Shown here piece after piece: positions 53,035 through 63,709 of a stretch of DNA of 64,000 nt. Under the pieces are notes generated by a model. It ran no database searches and had not been told where the DNA came from. It saw only the letters and a program-made list of their open reading frames with translations. This stretch comes from Cynocephalus volans (Eukaryota > Chordata > Mammalia > Dermoptera > Cynocephalidae). The DNA lies in the NCBI RefSeq assembly GCF_027409185.1, contig NC_084462.1:20683577-20747576 (forward strand), given 5' to 3'. Each line of letters opens with the position of its first letter. Positions within the stretch are counted from its first letter, which is position 1. The position numbers were made by a program, and so were the translations under genes.

Positions 53035-53822
53035 CCCCTAGAGGAGAGTTACTGTTGCTTGCTGCACCTATTTTTGGCACCAACAAGGGAGGGAGATTGA
53101 GACCACAAGGGGCAGACTTATGTGAATCCAGTAGCTGGCATTCTCAGTAAAAGGAATTTATACCAGCCTGTGTGACCACAGTGACGGAGCATGTTGAGTG
53201 GAAGGGAGTTTCTCTTTTGAATGACATTCCGCTAGAGGTGCTATAGAGCACAGAATATTCTCGACTACGTCTGGTGCGTGTGACAGCATTTGACTAATAA
53301 ACGTGCCCTAAAAGGAGACCAACTGAGCATGTGCAAGACTGTGTTACATACCAGAAGACCATCCCCTTAGTTGAATATTCCTTAGGTAGCATGAGTACGT
53401 ATTAGATCGAGTAGAAAAGCTGAATCCCGGCAGAAGGTGGGGCTCTTGCTCACTCTCTCTAGGGCCAGCTAGTGCTCTGGCTGTGGAGTATGTATTTCTT
53501 TGCTTTTGGATGAAACTTAGTTTCCGCAAGAGGCTGCTAACTCTCTTGAGCCAGCCTGCACTCTGTACTGAACTTTACATGTATATCTCTTACTTTTGTG
53601 TTAAGCTTTTGTGTTAAACTGGGCCCTGCTCAGTCTCTGGAGCTAGGCTGCACTTTCTGTGTGAAGTGTGTATCTCTTATTCCTTCCATTAAACCTGTTT
53701 TCATCTTCTACTGTGACTCTGCTCTTAAATTCTGTCCTGTGCTGGAGTCAAGAAAGTGGTAAGAGAGCAGGATGATTTGAGGCTGACAGTCAGGCCTCAC
53801 CAGACCCTTTTCTGCGGCATCA
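53035..53822 (+). mobile_element. Unclassified ERV-like LTR, copy 1
   Basis: It shares an ordered series of blocks with 55900-56566: GTTACTGTTGC, CACCTATTTTT, ACTGAGCATGTGCAAGACT, AAAGCTGAATCCC, CTCTTGAGCCAGC, CTTTTGTGTTAA, CTGTGACTCTGC and a CATCA end. U3/R/U5-like organisation is plausible. The left boundary and target duplication are unclear, and no internal genes are visible. Confidence 0.65.
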
Positions 53823-53840
53823 GGGATAGAAGGCAGTCTG

Positions 53841-53991
53841 TAACCTGAAAAAGGGCCCTCACCAGAAATGGACCATGCTAGGACCCTGATTTTGGACTTT
53901 CAGCCTCCAGAACTGTGAGAAATAGACGTTTGTTGTTTAAGCCTCCTCGTCTATGGTCATTTGTTCTAGCAGCCCGATCTGACTAAAACAA
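53841..53991 (+). mobile_element. MLT1-like MaLR LTR, 3' fragment
   Basis: GGGCCCTCACCAGAAATGGA, CAGCCTCCAGAACTGTGAGA and an end GATCTGACTAAAACA; only the LTR 3' part remains, abutting the preceding LTR. Confidence 0.82.
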
Positions 53992-54659
53992 CATAATTTA
54001 GGTAAATCTTTGTCAAATAAGCCTAGTTCAATATTTTTTGGTTTAATAAAAACAGCTATGTCTTGTCTGAGGTATGAGCGTTAGGCATAAATTTTTTATT
54101 CTACTTATGAATGTTCTTCCTAAACTTTATAGGTTTCCCAATCAAATAAGCTAACATTACTTCTACTTAATGTTTAAGGTTATGACAAATGCAAATTTGT
54201 GTTTCACCAAATTTAATTATTATTCAGACAAACTTTATTTCAGCGGTAACTGTTTTGTAGTATGTCACCTTGATGATAGATTCCGACATCTTTTGTTGAC
54301 TTAAACCCTTGGACTGATATTAAATTGAGTTCATTCATAGAGAGTCATTGGATACCTAGGTCATTTATAAGTAAGAATCCTGAAACATTGACTACTAAGC
54401 ATAATCTTAAGTTTATACGCTCCTGCTTTTTGTTTGTTACAGAGAGGCTATATCTTTGGGTCTTCTGATGAATGCGTTCATTTTTACCACTTTGATAAGT
54501 TGCGTAAGGAATGTTCGTAGCTATGTCAAGTTGTGTTGCATGTATTCATGAGCTCTACTAGTCTGCTAAAATACTGATATGGGATAGTATGTTCTCAATT
54601 CTTTACACTCCAGCTTTCTTTGTGGAATGGAAGTAAGTTTGGTTAAAAGTTATAATTAG
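53992..54659. other. Unique AT-rich sequence
   Basis: No gene or classified repeat recognised. Confidence 0.5.
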
Positions 54660-55084
54660 TGTAGTGGATTGAATTATGTCCCCCTCAAAACTCCCTGAAA
54701 CTTGAATTGTGTCCCCTATGTTTTGTGTATTAGAAACTTAGCCCCCACTGTGACTTTTGAGAGGGTGGGAAATCCTATTACGGTAATTGGAAGGTGGAGC
54801 CTCAAAGAGGCGATTGGATTCTAGGACTGTGCAGTAGTGAATGGATTAAAAATGGTGGTCAGGGGCATGGTTCTGTGGGCTTTAAAAGAAGAGAGAGTCT
54901 TTCCCTCTCTTTGCTCTCTCTGCTTCCACCATCTTGCAATGTGAGACCCCTTGGTGACTGTTGCCACCACCAGATGGACTTTGGACTTCCCAGCCTGAGA
55001 AACTGTAAGCAATAAATTTCATTTTCTTTATAAATCACCCACTTTCAGGTATTTTGTTATAAGTAACATAAACGGACTAATACA
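54660..55084 (+). mobile_element. MaLR LTR
   Basis: TGTAGTGGATTGAATTATGT to AACGGACTAATACA with flanking 5-mers ATTAG and GTTAG. Contains AAACTGTAAGCAATAAATTT near the end. Confidence 0.87.
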
Positions 55085-55899
55085 GTTAGTATACATGAAT
55101 GGAACTCCAGAGAGGGACAACTTTGTAGGCACCTTTGTTCTCACCTTACCATGCCTGAGATTGTTTTCTCTTCTTTTCTTTTATTTCCTTTTTCTTTTCT
55201 TTCATTCTTTTTCTTTGGGCCAGGAAGAGGGTTTTATTCTGGCTGAAAGAACGTGTGAGCAGAATAGCCATGTCAGCCTGCCTCCCTGAGTGGCTAAAGT
55301 TTAAGGTTTTTAAAGGGAAAAAAAGAATGCGGGTATGTGCAGGTGGTAGTGGGGACGGTGGGTGGGAATCACAGGGTTTACAGGTGGCATGAGTCAGACA
55401 TCAGGATTCCATGATGAAAAGGCTTCTTGGCGTCATGGGGTGTGTGGCCGATGGTCTGCTGAGCCTCAAGTCCCTGTTGTTATGTTGAGGCTGGAGGCAT
55501 TATTTCAGTTTGAAGGTTGGGAAGTCCAAGTCCAGGGAACACAGTTGGTGAGCACCTTCTTGGGGAGTCCGTGACTCTTCACAGCAATGCAGGATTTCAC
55601 ATGGTGGATGGCTTGAGAGGGAGGGGGGAGAGCGAGAGGGATTCTCTTTAAAATAAAACCAACTAAGGTTCCACATTTGTGCATAAGTGGAGGTTATCTA
55701 AAATTGTGTTCCTTTTTGTATGTTTCTTTAAAATACCATATTGTCATTTTTAATTAATAAGTACCCAATAAAATCTCAGACATTCGTGATCCTGATACAG
55801 GAGGTGCCATTTCCCTGGGCTTGGATTTCAGGACATGCATGCCTCTGGGTCTCCAGTCACTCCCTGTGGTCTCAGGCCCCCTCCTCTGAGCTCTCTCCT
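55085..55899. other. No gene; reverse MaLR LTR fragment near 55480-55640
   Basis: AGGTTGGGAAGTCCAAGTCC and TTCACATGGTGGATGGCTTG are reverse MaLR LTR pieces. A T-rich stretch lies near 55165-55215. The rest is unassigned. Confidence 0.55.
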
Positions 55900-56566
55900 A
55901 GGGGGACGTTACTGTTGCCAGTTAGACCTATTTTTAGCACCAAGGGGAAAATGACACCAGTAGGGGCTGGCTTATGCAAATCCAGTGGTTGGGCATGCTC
56001 AACAGAGAGCACAGAGCATTCTCAAATACACCCGGTGCATGTTATAGGGTCTGACCAATGAACCCGCTCCAGGAAGAGACAGACTGAGCATGTGCAAGAC
56101 TAAATGTTAAGTGCCTGGGAGCCAGCCCCACAACTGAATGTTTGTTAGTTAGAGAAAGTATAAAAGCTGAATCCCAGCCAAAGGCAGGGTTGTTGCTCAC
56201 TATCCCGGAGGTGGCTTCCGTCTCCCTGCCTGAGGTGCGTGTATTTTACTTTGTACGGAACTGACTTTCAGCAGGTGTCTGCTCATTCTCTTGAGCCAGC
56301 TGCACTTTGTACTGAACTTCAGGTATGTTTTTCTCGATGTCTGTACTGAACTTTTGTGTTAAAGTGGTGTGGGGCCTGCTCCGTCTCTGGAGCATGCCGC
56401 ACTCTCTGTGGAACCTGTACTTCTTATCTGTCATCTAAAACTTGTTCTCACTGTCTGTTGTGACTCTGCCCTTGAATTCTTTCCTGTGGCTGAGTCAAGA
56501 ACCTGGTAAGAGGACTGGGTGGATTGAGGCCAACTATTGGGGCCCCCAGACCTTACCTCCGCCATC
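55900..56566 (+). mobile_element. Unclassified ERV-like LTR, copy 2
   Basis: Second copy of the repeat at 53035-53822, in the same orientation and better organised: TATAAAA near 56159, then the R-like GCTGAATCCCAGCC block and CTGTTGTGACTCTGC near the end. The 4-of-5 match CTCCT/GTCCT may be a decayed duplication. Confidence 0.65.
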
Positions 56567-57079
56567 AGTCCTATCTTAAGTATTCAGATCTCCTGACGAC
56601 ATTTGATTTTTCCATCCCCAAGTTCAATCCTAAGTGTAAGATGAAATACAATAAAATAAAACTTTCAGTGTATCTTTTGTACCGAAGTGTCTTTGAAATT
56701 TCCTAGGGGGCCAGAGGAAAATGACAGAATTTGTTTTTTCACCTTACAAAAAGAGAAGTGTTAGAAATAATTAAGTTTATGTGATGCATTACTATTGATG
56801 AATGAGTTGCATGGGAAGTTGAGGACTCCCAAACCATATGTTCCCACAAGCAAGGCAGAAGCTAAGTTGCCTTGTATGTCCAAGCTTTGGAGTTTACTTA
56901 GATAACTGGGCCACTTCGAGGACTAGTGGGCCAATAGAAAATCCCATTCCTCCCACTGTCGGAAGCCCTAGGCCTCCTGACAGAGGGAGGAACACAGAGC
57001 CTTGTCTATGTTCTTCTAGCCTAGCCCATTGAGGCTCGACACGATAGCAAACAAACCAATTTTCTTCCAATCCAAAATC

Positions 57080-58110
57080 CCAGCAAGATTTTATTTTGTA
57101 GATATGGACAAGATTATTCTAAATTTTATATTTCAGAAAGGAATAGGAACTAGAATGGCAAAGACCATGTCCAAAAAGAAGAATAAAATGGAAGAAACCC
57201 TTGTACCTTATTTCAAGACATTGTATAGCTACAGTAAGGAAGACTGTGTCATATAGGTGGAAAGATAGATAATAGAACAGAGAACCCAGAAATATACCCA
57301 CACAAATATGTGTAACTGGTTTTTGGCAAGGGTGGGGAAACAACTCAACTCTAAGGTCAAGAGTTTGGATCCCAGTACTGCCCAGCCACAAAAAACAAAC
57401 ATAAACTCAATGGAGGAAAAAAGAGCGTTTTTAGTAAATGGTAGTGGATCAATTGGACACCAGAAGCAGTAAACTGAACCTTGACCTAAAGCTCAAAAGA
57501 TTAATTGAAAATTAACTGAAAATGTACAACTGAGTTAAGTGTAAAATGTAGAACTATAAAATTAAAAATAAAATACTTAGGAGAAGAAAATCTTCAGGAT
57601 TTAGAAGAAACTTGTTAGAATTGAAACCAATAGCACAGCCCATAAAAGCGAAAATTGATGAATTGCACTTCATCAAAATTAAAAACTTTGGCTCTACCAA
57701 AGACCCTGTTCAGAGGATTAAAGGACGAAGTACTACTATGTAGAATATATAAAGAATTCTCAAACTGAACAGTAATGTTGGGCAGTTTTCTACTAAAAAT
57801 GCAACTACAACAAGTTAGGACAGTGAGTGTGACTATGTAAGGGTAGTAGCACCAGGGAATTATTGGTGGTGATGGAATAGGTTTATATCTTCATCCAGTG
57901 ATGTTTACAAAAATCTATAGAAAAAGGGAATAGACCCATACACTCGTCGTATCAATGTCAATTTTCTGATGTGAGTATTATACTATGGTTATGTAAGATG
58001 TCATCATTGGGGGAAATTGGGTGAATGGTACTTGGAACCTCTGTGTACTGTCTTCCCAATTTTCTGTTAATCTCTGATTATTTTGAAATAAAAATCAAAG
58101 GAATCCCATT
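57080..58110 (+). mobile_element. Old L1 ORF2/3' fragment, forward
   Basis: ORF2 C-terminal-like text (ATTGCACTTCATCAAAATTA, CTCAAACTGAACAGTAATG-like) runs into 3' UTR-like sequence. It is interrupted by a decayed SINE near 57338-57398. Confidence 0.7.
57338..57398 (+). mobile_element. Decayed CYN-type SINE fragment
   Basis: AACTCAACTCTAAGGTCAAG, then AGTTTGGATCCCAGTACTG, then an A-rich tail: the B-box half is clear and the head is eroded. Confidence 0.65.
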
Positions 58111-58977
58111 ATGTAATTGCAATAAAAGCACATTCTGTTGACTGAAAAATCCAGACACGAGAGAGTACTGCATAATTCCAATTTTATGAAACTTTAGAAA
58201 AGACAAGTCGAATCTTAGGCACAAAAAGCAGATTAGTGGCTTTATAGAGCCAGGGTAGTTACATGGTCATATAAATTTTCCAAAAGTCATCAAAATGTGC
58301 ACAGAAAACAAATGATTGTTGATATTTATATTATTTCTTAATCAAGTTGATTTTTAAAACAAAACAAAAAATGACTTTTCTAAATTAGTTGTGTATCCAT
58401 TGGCATATAGCAATGGCTGGCATTCTCTCCTCCTTCCTTTTGGTAATGCAACCCCTAATATTGTTTTCAACTTTGGTTACAGTTGGTGTGGCATATGAGG
58501 AATTAAAGCTAAAGATATTTGAGAGAAAAGAATCTGAGTAATCACTGAATCGTTTTCTTAAAGGCAAGGGCACTGATCCTGGAATTCCTCTTTTCCTCCT
58601 GCCCCCTCGGTGGTGAAGAGTGACAAACCTCAACAGTCATCTTGGACCCAGAGGTGGGAGCCACCTGTCAAGAGCAGCAGAGCCAAGCCATCCAACGGTG
58701 ACCCTGGTTGGCTTCGTGAGAGAATGATTTCCCTTTTACCATTGCACTGTCACGTGAGGTAGGAAGAAGTCTCCATTTTGGTTGAACTGCTGTATTTTGG
58801 AGTCTCCCTGTTTCGTCATTATCCAACACATTAATGCATTACACTCTACTCATCAGCAGGGCACGAGAGTGTTCATTTCCCACACCTTCCATGACACTGA
58901 ATATTGTCAAACATATTAAATATTATGAAAAGAAGAGCCTATTGCTGTGGTTATAATATTGCTGGCCATTACTAAAT
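58111..58977. other. No gene identified
   Basis: AT-rich, with no recognised exon. Some may be L1 3' flank. Confidence 0.45.
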
Positions 58978-59389
58978 GCAGTGGATCGAATGGCCCCCCA
59001 AAGTCACTGAAGTTTAATCCCCTCCGTAAGTGTTGAGGGTTGGAAATCCTATTACGATCATTGAAGATGGGGTCTTGAAGAGGTGATTAGACTGTAAGGA
59101 CCATGCCGTAGTTCATGAGCATGGTTGTGAGGGCTTTAAAAGGAGAGTACATGAGCGTCTCTCTGTCTGTCTCTCTGTCCCTCTGTCTGTCTGTCTCTCT
59201 CTCTGCTCCACCATTTCTACCATGTGAGATCCCTGAGTCACTGTCACCACCATCAAAGCCTTTGCCAGGTGTGTTCCCTGGACTTTGGACTTCCCAGCCT
59301 CTGAAACTGTAAGAAGTAACTTTTATTTTCTTAATAATTCACCCAGTTTGAGGCATTTATGTTATAAGCAACAGAAACGAATTAATACA
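58978..59389 (+). mobile_element. MaLR LTR
   Basis: TGCAGTGGATCGAATGGCC to ACGAATTAATACA, related to 54660-55084. It contains a CTCTGTCTGT-rich stretch near 59158-59205. Confidence 0.86.
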
Positions 59390-59395
59390 GTTAAG

Positions 59396-59794
59396 TGTTA
59401 TGGACTAAATAGTATCCCCCCAAAATTCATATGTTCAAGCCCTAACCACAGTGGGACTGTATTTGGAGATGGGGTCTTTAGGGAGGTATTTAAGGTTAAA
59501 TGAGGTCATAACAGTGGGGCCTTGATCTGATAGGAATGGTTCCCTTGTAAGAAGAGGAAGAGAGACCAGAACTCTCACTCTCTCCTGTGCTCCTGCACAG
59601 ACGGAAGGCCTCATGAGGACACAGCAAGGAGGTGGATGTCTGCAAACCAGGAAGAGAGGCTTCACCAGAAACCAACCCTGCCAGCACCTTGATCTTGGAC
59701 TTTCAACCTCCACGACTGTGAGAAAATGAATATCTACTAGTTAAGCCGCACACCCTATGGTATTTTGTTATGACAGCCCCAGCGGACTAATACA
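59396..59794 (+). mobile_element. MLT1-like MaLR LTR, abutting the previous one
   Basis: TGTTATGGACTAAATAGTAT to AGCGGACTAATACA. The flanking 5-mers TTAAG and GTAAG match at four of five positions. Only 6 bp separate it from the LTR to its left. Confidence 0.88.
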
Positions 59795-59937
59795 GTAAGG
59801 CTCCGACATTTTCCGTATATATCAGACACTTACCCCTTATTAATTGTGAATCACGTGTTCATATTCTTTGCTATTTTTCTTTTTTCTTTGTATTTGCCGC
59901 CTTATTTATTTCTAATATTAGAAATGCCCATACCCTT

Positions 59938-61648
59938 AGGGCAGGGACTGCCGGGAGCGGCGGCTCTCGCGAGATCGCCGCCGGAAGTGGGTGGCGGCGG
60001 GGATTCAGCGGCTGCCCGTCTGGAAGGCGAGCGCTTTTCCCGAGCTGTTACAGCCGACCGGCCCCGGCCCACTCCTCGGAGGAAACGCTAGCCCCGCCGC
60101 GGCCTTCCCAGCCCCGAGCTCGCGCTCCCGACTTCCCGGGCCGCACAGCTGCGCGGCGCGCCCACCGAGGCCCAGCCTGCGGCGCCCTCGCCGCCCTCGA
60201 CCCCTCCCTCCGCGCTGCAGTTAGGCCGCGCCCTGAGGCCCAGTCCGCGGCGGCCTCGGCGGGTGATGCCAGATACGGCCATGAAGAGAAAGGTGCCGCT
60301 GATGCGGAAGAGCGGGTCGGGGGAGAGCAGCATGAGGTCCATTATTTTTGCAAACTATATTGCTCGCGACACCCGGCGCCTGGGTGCCACCATTGATGTG
60401 GAGCACTCCCACGTCCGATTCCTGGGGAACCTGGTGCTGAACCTGTGGGACTGTGGCGGTCAGGACACCTTCATGGAAAACTACTTCACCAGCCAGAGAG
60501 ACAACATCTTCCGTAATGTCGAGGTTTTGATTTACGTGTTTGACGTGGAGAGCCGCGAACTGGAAAAGGACATGGGTTGCCACCAGTCTTGTCTGGAGGC
60601 CGTCCTCCAGAACTCTCCTGATGCCAAAATCTTCTTCCTGGTGCACAAAATGGATCTGGTTCAGGAGGATCAGCGTGACCTGATTTTTAAAGAGCGAGAG
60701 GAAGACCTGAGGCGTTTGTCTCGCCCACTGGAGTGCGCCTGTTTTCGAACATCCATCTGGGATGAAACGCTCTGCAAAGCCTGGTCCAGTGTTGTCTATC
60801 AGCTGATTCCCAATGTTCAGCAACTCGAGATGAACCTAAGGAATTTTGCCCAAATTATTGAGGCCGATGAAGTTCTGCCGTTTGAGAGAGCTACGTTCTT
60901 GGTTATTTCCCATTACCAGTGCAAAGAGCAGCGTGACGTCCACCGATTTGAGAAGATCAGCAACGTCATTGAGCAGTTCAAGCTGAGCTGCAGTAAATTG
61001 GCCGCTTCTTTCCAGAGCATGGAAGTTAGAAATTCTAACTTCCCTGCTTTCATCGACATCTTCACATCAAACACGTACGTGATGGTTGTTATGTCGGATC
61101 CATCGATCCCTTCTGCAGCTACTCTGATCAACATTCGCAACGCCAGGAAACACTTGAGAAGCTGGAGAGAGTGGATGGTCCCAAGCACAGTCTCCTTATG
61201 CGTTGAATATTGCCAAATGCTCTTTCTAAAAATGAGTTCCTTTTTTTTTCTTTTTGCACCCCTCATTTTTAATATTCAGTGTCGTGTGCTTAAAAGTGGG
61301 CTTTAAATATGTGCTTCTTACTACTTCCATCTTTCTTCCTTACTCCCCAGTCTTTAAACGTTGGACGCTATTTACTCAGCTCTCCAGCAGAGCTTCAAGA
61401 TGGCCTTTCTCAAAAGCTGGTATGGTGTAACACTAAAGTAGGTGGTTTGTGTGTATTCTAATTACCAGGTTATAGTAGATATGCACATCAAAGCTTTTAC
61501 CAATATCTTCCCTGTATTCCTTATCAGATTGCAAAGATAGAATGTTATTTTATCAGCAAGGTATTAAAATACATTTATAAATTCTTCTTGGCTTCTATTA
61601 TGAATAATAAACATTTGTTGTTAGCAATCTATAAAAAAAAAAAAGAAA
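59938..61648 (+). pseudogene. RRAGA: RRAGA (RagA GTPase) full-length retrocopy, damaged
   Basis: An intronless copy with CpG-rich 5' UTR, coding region from ATG 60266, 3' UTR, AATAAA (61606-61611) and poly(A). It is flanked by GAAATGCCCATACCCTT (59921-59937) and GAAATGCCATACCCTT (61649-61664). The parent is the RagA GTPase that, paired with RagC/D, recruits mTORC1 to lysosomes. Here the P-loop is broken: Gly14 is Arg, the nucleotide-binding Lys20 is Glu and Thr21 is Ser. The WDCGGQ motif and HKMDL are kept. A 1-nt deletion near 61154 shifts the frame after residue 296, so the parental stop (61204-61206) is bypassed and the frame runs to 61306 (346 residues). It could be transcribed from its own CpG-rich leader but cannot make a normal RagA. 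Confidence 0.92.
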
Positions 61649-61664
61649 GAAATGCCATACCCTT

Positions 61665-63009
61665 GAAAAATGTGTTACAATTAAATTTTCCAGTATCATT
61701 TGTGTTTTGCCTTGGTTAAAATGGTCCTTTCTTCACATCAAAATTTAAAAGTTTTACAGAATTAAAACTATGTATCTTTTCCTTTGGGGCACTTGGATTT
61801 TCTGAGTTCTATATTTCTGTAGAATCTCCCCCCACATAGATGTTCTACAAGTTTTATTCTGCCAGGAGGCCATAATGCCTGAAAATATAAATTATATAAT
61901 TATAAAGCCTGGAAAGAAAATATCATTATGTGTTTGTTTTTTAAAACAGATTCTAGCTACAGCACTCTAATCTGTGCCTCCATCTTTACAAGAGATGGAG
62001 GTATTTACAGGTGAGGGTAGCTGAACAACCAGAGCAGGCACTTTGGTCACGAGGAAGAAGAGCACAGCCACAGAGAAGCAGGGCATCTTGGGCAAGAAGC
62101 TGAGTGGATGGGACAGCTGCAGAGACAGGTGCCCTGAAGTTTCCTGCTGGACTATTTTGTTTCACCCCTATCATTTCTTCTTAATTTCTCAATGTTTCAT
62201 CTTCATAAAGCTCCTTCCTCTTGCTTGTTCCCACTCTTAAACCATCCCAGATGCCCGCTGCAGTTCCATCCATTACAGCCACTATTTCCTGGGCATCCCG
62301 TTCATCTTCACAAGTCCTGTAGCATGATTCTTTTCCTCCGCTCATGAAATTCTGGCTGCCCAATTCTGTGCCGTAGTTTCGGTTTTCCCATCTGATCCAC
62401 TCTGTGTGAGTTATGATCCCATCACACCCTTGATTCCTGTTACGCTCCTACTTTTCCAGCTTCTCACCATACAGTTTCACCTTCTCCCACCCCTCTATTC
62501 TCTGGGACATCCAGCTGCTCCCAGCCCCATGCTGCAGCCTCCAGGGCTACTGCCTCCCTAGCTTGGCTTGGCCTCCACATGCAGCTCTTTAGGATCTTCA
62601 GTTCAGGAAGCTTGGCCGCTCTGACTCTCCCACGTTCCTCTTCTCCTAGTAGTTCCTGCTGTCTCCCTTTGGAAGTCCATATCCTTCCGTCATCCGACCA
62701 TTTCTCCCAAGCAGCTCCCTGGATTGATTTTCCCTGGAGGCTAGTCAGTGTCGTCCAGCCTCTCTCCCGTTCTCAGCTGGCCCATTCTCTTTGCCTTGGG
62801 AGTCACTTGAGCTTCATCCCCTTCTCAGCAGCCTCAGTTTCCCCTTCTCCCCAGCTGGGTCAGTCCTCTCTCAGGCTTCTGTCTGCCTCTGAGCCAGTCC
62901 CACAGTGTTCTGTTCCAGGGTCCCTAAGCTCTGCCAACCCTCCTCCTGTCCTCTGTGGCCAGGCCATCTGTTTCCTTGCCTGGTTTGTCACTGCTTCATT
63001 GTTGGCATC
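61665..63009. other. No gene identified; pyrimidine-rich from 62.2 kb
   Basis: An open frame of about 150 codons near 62579-63037 is Ser/Pro/Leu-rich, as expected from C/T-rich DNA. It has no domain and runs into a MaLR LTR, so I do not call it coding. Confidence 0.45.
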
Positions 63010-63238
63010 CAAATTAGTCCATTTCTGCTGCGTATAACAAAATACCTGGGACTGGGTAATTTATAAAAAAACAAAATCTATTGCTTGTGGTTTCAGAGGC
63101 TGGGAAGTCCAAAGTCCAGGGAGCACTTTTGGTGAAGGTCTTCTTTGGTGGTGCCTTTACAACAATGGCAGAAAACGGCAGAGCAGAGAGAGAGCTAGTT
63201 CCTTGTGCACTCTCCTTTTAAAGCCCTCAGAACCACGC
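63010..63238 (-). mobile_element. MaLR LTR fragment, reverse
   Basis: ATTAGTCCATTTCTGCTGCG, CTGGGACTGGGTAATTTATA, GAGGCTGGGAAGTCCAAAGT and AAAGCCCTCAGAACCACG are reverse LTR pieces; truncated where forward MaLR internal sequence begins. Confidence 0.82.
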
Positions 63239-63240
63239 CT

Positions 63241-63709
63241 AGTGGAGCTGTGAGAGCAGGTCCGCCATGGAAACCCCAGAATTGTAGAGCTACCAGTATG
63301 CAGTGCCAGCCTGCGAGAGCTGAAGCATCACCTAAGAAAGCCATGGGAGGGGAGCTGCTGGAGGACTTGGGGCCCTAACCCTCACACCTGCATGCAGAAG
63401 ATATCGAACATGGAGTCAAGGTATGTGATTTGCCAGCTTTGAGATTTAGTGCCTGCCCTGCTGGGTTTAGGACTTGTTTGGGACCTGTTACCACTTTCTT
63501 TTGGCCTACTCTTCCGTTTTTGAACGGGAATACGTACCCCCTGCTTGTCCCACCATTGTATCTTGAAAGTAGATAACTTGTTTTAGATTTCACAGATGGG
63601 ACTTTGAATAACTTTGGACTTTTGAGTTGAAACAAGTTAAAACTTTGGAGTTGATATGAATCTATTTGTATGTGAAAAGGACGTGAGTTTTGGGGAGCCA
63701 GGGGTGGAA
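63241..63709 (+). mobile_element. MaLR internal region fragment (non-coding)
   Basis: The order GAGCTGTGAGAGCAGGTCC, TTAGGACTTGTTTGGGACCT, TTCTTTTGGCCTACTCTTCC, ATTGTATCTTGAAAGTAG and GTGAAAAGGACGTGAGTTTT matches MST/THE1-type internal sequence leading into a 3' LTR. No functional viral gene is present. Confidence 0.8.

Noticed and set aside
53100-53120. CTCF-like motif inside the LTR-like repeat (CCACAAGGGGCAG)
   Set aside because: One base short in the G-run and mismatched at the pyrimidine position, so a poor match to the core.
53035-56566. A single provirus bounded by the two LTR-like copies
   Set aside because: The interval contains MaLR LTRs and unique sequence, no retroviral internal region, and no shared target duplication.
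60221-60823. 200-codon reverse frame opposite the RRAGA copy
   Set aside because: Antisense shadow of a codon-biased coding sequence; no domain.
60266-61306. Functional RRAGA gene
   Set aside because: Poly(A) tail, target duplications, lost P-loop Lys and Gly, and the C-terminal frameshift indicate a damaged retrocopy.
62579-63037. 152-codon forward frame
   Set aside because: C/T-rich DNA giving Ser/Pro/Leu; it runs into a reverse MaLR LTR and has no domain or exon signals.
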